The translations under genes and the position numbers were made by a program. This document shows, piece after piece, positions 60,388 to 64,000 of a DNA stretch of 64,000 nucleotides; positions within the stretch are counted from its first letter, which is position 1, and each line of letters starts with the position of its first letter. The notes under the pieces are model-generated. The model had not been told where the DNA came from. It was given only the letters and a program-made list of their open reading frames with translations, and searched no databases. Source of the DNA: an uncultured Lachnospiraceae bacterium (GTDB lineage: Bacteria; Bacillota; Clostridia; Lachnospirales; Lachnospiraceae); NCBI GenBank assembly GCA_947631665.1, contig CANRMF010000003.1, positions 1 to 64,000 of the forward strand, in the 5' to 3' direction.

Positions 60388-60903
60388 TCTGATTTGATTT
60401 CTGCCCCGCCTGAGCAAAGAAAGAACGGTGGACTGCTTCATGCTTAAAATATCAGCAATTTCCTTGACGGAAAATTCTTCATAATATTTCAACAGCAATA
60501 CCGTCCGGTATTTTTCTTTCAGGTTTAAAATAGCCTGCATCAAATCAATGGATTCATCAATCTGCTGATAGCCGTCTCTGATGTCGCCCGCAATTTCTAT
60601 CAGGTCAAACGGTTCTGTCCGCTGAAACCATGCAGTCCGCCGGAAATTCTTACACACGTTGATTGCAATTCGCGTAATCCATGTCTTTTCCTCCGCCTGC
60701 CCGCGAAATGTGGAATATTTCTGCCACACCCTGATGTACGTTTCCTGCAAAGCGTCTTCAGCCAGATGCCTGTCTTTCAGATAAAGTGTACAAAGCCTCA
60801 AAATATCATTTCCATAACATTCAAGGAGTCTTTGCATTTCATGATCCGTTAATGTTTTTTCTTCATTCATTTCCCGCATACCTGACGTCAGTATGTTTTC
60901 CAT
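60364..60903 (-). CDS. RNA polymerase sigma-70 factor, ECF-type
   Basis: DALQETYIRVWQKYSTFRGQAEEKTWITRIAINVCKNFRR; ILSMKQSTVLSLLRRGRNQIRQYL. Confidence 0.92.
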   Translation of the reverse strand: MENILTSGMREMNEEKTLTDHEMQRLLECYGNDILRLCTLYLKDRHLAEDALQETYIRVWQKYSTFRGQAEEKTWITRIAINVCKNFRRTAWFQRTEPFDLIEIAGDIRDGYQQIDESIDLMQAILNLKEKYRTVLLLKYYEEFSVKEIADILSMKQSTVLSLLRRGRNQIRQYLKNDE

Positions 60904-61024
60904 TGTATCAACTCCTTTCAATCATTAGACAGCATGGAAGGCAAAAATATTGCATCTATTTTCTAAAATTATACAATTCCTTTGCTTTTGGTAGAAATTT
61001 TTGGGGCAGTTTGTCTTTGAATTT

Positions 61025-61372
61025 GAATGTTTACATGTTCAAACTTCTATTTTGTTTAATTTGACATGTAATTTTTTGCTAGTCTTCTTCGCATTTTTTG
61101 TATTTTACATGTCAAATTTCCTATTTTGCTTAATTTGGCATGTAATTTGCTGCCTGTCCGACCCGGAAGTGTGCATATTTTACATGCAAAATCCTCTATT
61201 TTCCTCGATTTGGCATGTAATTTACGGTCTGTCCGACCCGGAAGTGTGCGTATTTTACATGCCAAATCCTCTATTTCACTTAATTTGGCATGTAATTTGC
61301 GGTCTGCCCGGCCCGGAAGTGTGCGAATTTTACATGCCAAATCTTCTATTTCACTCGATTTGACATGTAATT
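61025..61372. repeat. 75-bp tandem array of hairpins (5 hairpins)
   Basis: TTACATGCCAAAT..ATTTGGCATGTAA hairpins; ATTTGRCATGTAA arm recurs at 61061, 61135, 61210, 61285, 61360; conserved GTCTGTCCGACCCGGAAGTGTGC between. Confidence 0.95.
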
Positions 61373-61401
61373 AGACGGCGACCGGCTTGAAATCCCTATA
61401 A

Positions 61402-61428
61402 AAAGAGGCCGCCATATGGCAGCCCCAC
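61402..61428 (-). terminator. dapL terminator
   Basis: Minus: GGCTGCCATATGGCGGCCTCTTTTTAT. Confidence 0.8.
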
Positions 61429-61502
61429 TTCATTGAATGTTTCTTTATGAATTTCCTTATGATAATTATGATATTATGATAAAATTCAATCGCTGTTTTC
61501 TT

Positions 61503-62717
61503 TTATAAGTTTTTAATTCTGTCAATTGCCTTTAAAGTATTTTCATAAGAGCCGAATGCTGTCAGTCGGAAGTATCCTTCACCGCTTGGCCCAAAGCCTG
61601 AACCCGGAGTACCTACAATGCTGGCGCCCTCCAGTAAGTGGTCAAAGAAATCCCATGAAGACATACCCTGCGGTGTTTCAAGCCAGACATATGGCGCATT
61701 CACGCCGCCGCTGACTGTGTATCCTGCCTGCTTCAGACCATCAATAATAATCTTTGCATTGTTCATGTAATAAGCGACCTGCTCTTTGGTCTGTTTCTGT
61801 CCCTCTTTCGTGTAGACAGCCTCGCCTGCCCTCTGAATAATATAAGGAGCGCCGTTAAATTTAGTGCCATGCCGCCTTGCCCAGAGCGCATTGAGTTTCA
61901 CGCCGTCAGACTCCAATTCTTTTGGAACAACGGTAAATCCAAGACGGGTTCCCGTAAATCCGGCGTTTTTGGAGAAACTGCGCAGTTCAATCGCGCAGGT
62001 TTTTGCGCCGTCGCACTCATAAATGGTGTGCGGCACATTGTCTTCTGAAATATATGCCTCGTAAGCCGCGTCATAAATAATGACTGCGCCTACCTGATTT
62101 GCATAGTCCACCCACTTCTGCAGTTCATCTTTTGTAATCGTAGAACCGGTCGGATTGTTCGGGAAGCACAGATAAATGATATCCGGCGTTTCCTTTGGAA
62201 GTTCCGGCGCGAAGTTGTTTTCTTTGGTACATGGCATATAGATGACATTGCTCCAGCTCTCAGAAGCCTTGATATATTCTCCGGTTCTGCCTGCCATGAC
62301 ATTCGTATCAACATAGACCGGGTAGACCGGATCGCAGACTGCAATCCGATTGTTTTCACTGAAAATTTCTCCAATGTTGCCGGAGTCGCATTTCGCGCCG
62401 TCACTGATAAAAATTTCGTCTAATGCGATATCGACGCCTCTTTCCTTGTAATCGTGTTCCCTGATTGCTGAACGCAAAAATTCATAGCCCAAATCCGGCG
62501 CGTAGCCCCGAAACGTCTCTGCTACCGCCATCTCGTCCACTGCCTTATGCAATGCTTCAATCACTGCAGGACAAAGCGGCTGCGTAACGTCGCCGATACC
62601 TAAACTGATGACTTCCTTCTCCGGATTTGCCTCCTTGTAAGCAGCCACCTTCTTTGCAATATTGGAAAATAAGTAACTTCCCTGAAGTTTTAAATAGTTT
62701 CTGTTAATCTCATACAT
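61503..62717 (-). CDS. dapL: LL-diaminopimelate aminotransferase
   Basis: [65 protein letters not shown]. Confidence 0.95.
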   Translation of the reverse strand: MYEINRNYLKLQGSYLFSNIAKKVAAYKEANPEKEVISLGIGDVTQPLCPAVIEALHKAVDEMAVAETFRGYAPDLGYEFLRSAIREHDYKERGVDIALDEIFISDGAKCDSGNIGEIFSENNRIAVCDPVYPVYVDTNVMAGRTGEYIKASESWSNVIYMPCTKENNFAPELPKETPDIIYLCFPNNPTGSTITKDELQKWVDYANQVGAVIIYDAAYEAYISEDNVPHTIYECDGAKTCAIELRSFSKNAGFTGTRLGFTVVPKELESDGVKLNALWARRHGTKFNGAPYIIQRAGEAVYTKEGQKQTKEQVAYYMNNAKIIIDGLKQAGYTVSGGVNAPYVWLETPQGMSSWDFFDHLLEGASIVGTPGSGFGPSGEGYFRLTAFGSYENTLKAIDRIKNL

Positions 62718-62791
62718 ATATTCTGTCCTCCTTTAGTTAAAAACAGCATGAGGGAATATCCCATAAAGGATACTCCCCAATCCTGTCATCA

Positions 62792-63343
62792 TTATTCCTG
62801 ATACATAATCGTAAGAATCATACTGGCGGTCTCAACCATATTTCTTCCGCTGTCCATCGCGGATTTCTGTATATAGCGATGCGCCTCATTTTCTGACATA
62901 TGGTTCATATTCATCAGAACCTTTTTTGCTTCTTCAATGATGTGTTTTTCCTCCGGCGAACGCTGTCCGGGTTTATGCTTTGCCTTGTTCTCCACTGCGT
63001 AGAGGTTGGTATCCATCATCTCTACGGAATTGAGTAAATCACGCACCTTTAAAGGCATCTCAAGCATCGCGATACCGGGTTCTTCTTCCATGCCTTCTTT
63101 GCTTCTGGAAGTAAGCAGCAATAATTCAAAATGTCTTTCAACATTTTCATAAATGTCTTTATAAGACATATCCGGAAGCCTGTAACCGCTTATAATAATA
63201 CCTGTTCCTAAAATGTCCGCCATCTGAATGGCCTTCGCCCCACTGGTGCAACTGACTACATTGCTGTAACCGTTGCGAACCAGCAGATTTTTAATAGAAC
63301 GGGCGTCCTCCAATTTAGGAAACGCAACAATAATCCCAGCCAA
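62792..63343 (-). CDS. ANTAR-domain response regulator-like protein
   Basis: Receiver-like N-terminus; C-terminal KHIIEEAKKVLMNMNHMSENEAHRYIQKSAMDSGRNMVETA (ANTAR). Confidence 0.88.
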   Translation of the reverse strand: MAGIIVAFPKLEDARSIKNLLVRNGYSNVVSCTSGAKAIQMADILGTGIIISGYRLPDMSYKDIYENVERHFELLLLTSRSKEGMEEEPGIAMLEMPLKVRDLLNSVEMMDTNLYAVENKAKHKPGQRSPEEKHIIEEAKKVLMNMNHMSENEAHRYIQKSAMDSGRNMVETASMILTIMYQE

Positions 63344-63372
63344 TTTTTTTCCTCCGAACGTCTGTCAGATTT

Positions 63373-64000
63373 TTATATATTTCCTAAATATCTGTCAATC
63401 TCCCAGTCGGTTACCTGAGAAGTATATTCCATCCACTCGTTTTCCTTTGCGCGGACATATTTCTTGAATACTTCTTTTCCTAAAACGCCTTTGACAAACT
63501 CAGATTTTTTCATTTCCTGAATTGCTTCATATAAATTCTTCGGAAGATTTTCAATGTTTGCCTCCTCGCGCTCCTCCTCTGTCATTTCAAAGATGTCTTT
63601 CTGAATACTTTCTACCGGCGTCAGACCTCTCTTGATACCGTCTAAGCCTGCTGCAAGACATACTGCAATAGCAAGGTATGGGTTGCATGAGCAGTCCGGA
63701 CAACGAAGCTCAATTCTGGTTCCCGCGCCTCTTGCGGCAGGAATACGAATAAGCGGACTTCTGTTAGTCGCAGACCATGCGATATAAGTCGGCGCTTCAT
63801 ATCCCGGCACCAGTCTTTTGTAAGAGTTGACAATCGGGTTTGTGATTGCTGTAATAGAACGCATATGCTCCATCAGTCCGGCAATAAAACTATATGCAAT
63901 ACCGGACAGTCCTCTCTCGTCCGATTCGTCTGCAAAGACATTGTTTCCGTCCTTGTCTGCCAAAGACATATTGATGTGCATACCGGAACCGCATACGCCG
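63373..64000 (-). CDS. glnA: Glutamine synthetase, C-terminal part (continues beyond window)
   Basis: NPIVNSYKRLVPGYEAPTYIAWSATNRSPLIRIPAARGAGTRIELRCPDCSCNPYLA. Confidence 0.95.
   Translation of the reverse strand, partial: GVCGSGMHINMSLADKDGNNVFADESDERGLSGIAYSFIAGLMEHMRSITAITNPIVNSYKRLVPGYEAPTYIAWSATNRSPLIRIPAARGAGTRIELRCPDCSCNPYLAIAVCLAAGLDGIKRGLTPVESIQKDIFEMTEEEREEANIENLPKNLYEAIQEMKKSEFVKGVLGKEVFKKYVRAKENEWMEYTSQVTDWEIDRYLGNI

Noticed and set aside
61056-61340. Repetitive ORFs on both strands (MACKIRTLPGRAD..., LACNLRSVRPG...)
   Set aside because: By-products of a 75-bp (25-codon) repeat with no stops; no RBS or non-repeat domain.
61025-61372. CRISPR array
   Set aside because: Both the palindromic part and the intervening part are conserved between units; no unique spacers and no cas genes nearby.

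Overview
This 64 kb window looks like a low-GC Clostridia chromosome, probably Lachnospiraceae-like; I inferred that from protein style and made no database comparison. Most of it is core metabolism on the minus strand. Purine genes: purD-purN-purM-purE, purL, purB-purF, plus a PurF-like paralog. Pyrimidine genes: pyrC-pyrF-pyrK-pyrD-pyrE with an embedded glycosyltransferase. Pantothenate/CoA genes: DUF2520/PanG-like, panB, panC, panD, coaBC. Also gatCAB, radA, clpC, dapL, and an ANTAR regulator followed by glnA, which runs off the window edge. There is one tRNA-Trp(CCA). The accessory material is subtle. It includes an AbiE toxin-antitoxin locus whose toxin has collapsed, an IS30-like transposase pseudogene, and a duplicated, frameshifted 3' end of an OPRT-like gene bracketing a small decaying gene cluster. 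There is also a secreted tandem nitrilase behind a perfect clostridial Rex-type palindrome. Repeats are unusually rich. A 75-bp tandem array of hairpins precedes an ECF-type sigma gene. Codon-phased tandem repeats (21 bp and 24 bp) grow from the 3' ends of genes. An 82-bp-period duplicated leader lies upstream of purL, and a roughly 60-bp repeat is dispersed over four sites. The strongest candidates for something under-described are the PurF paralog lacking the catalytic N-terminal Cys, the hairpin array, the gene-tail repeats, and the Rex-box/tandem nitrilase locus.
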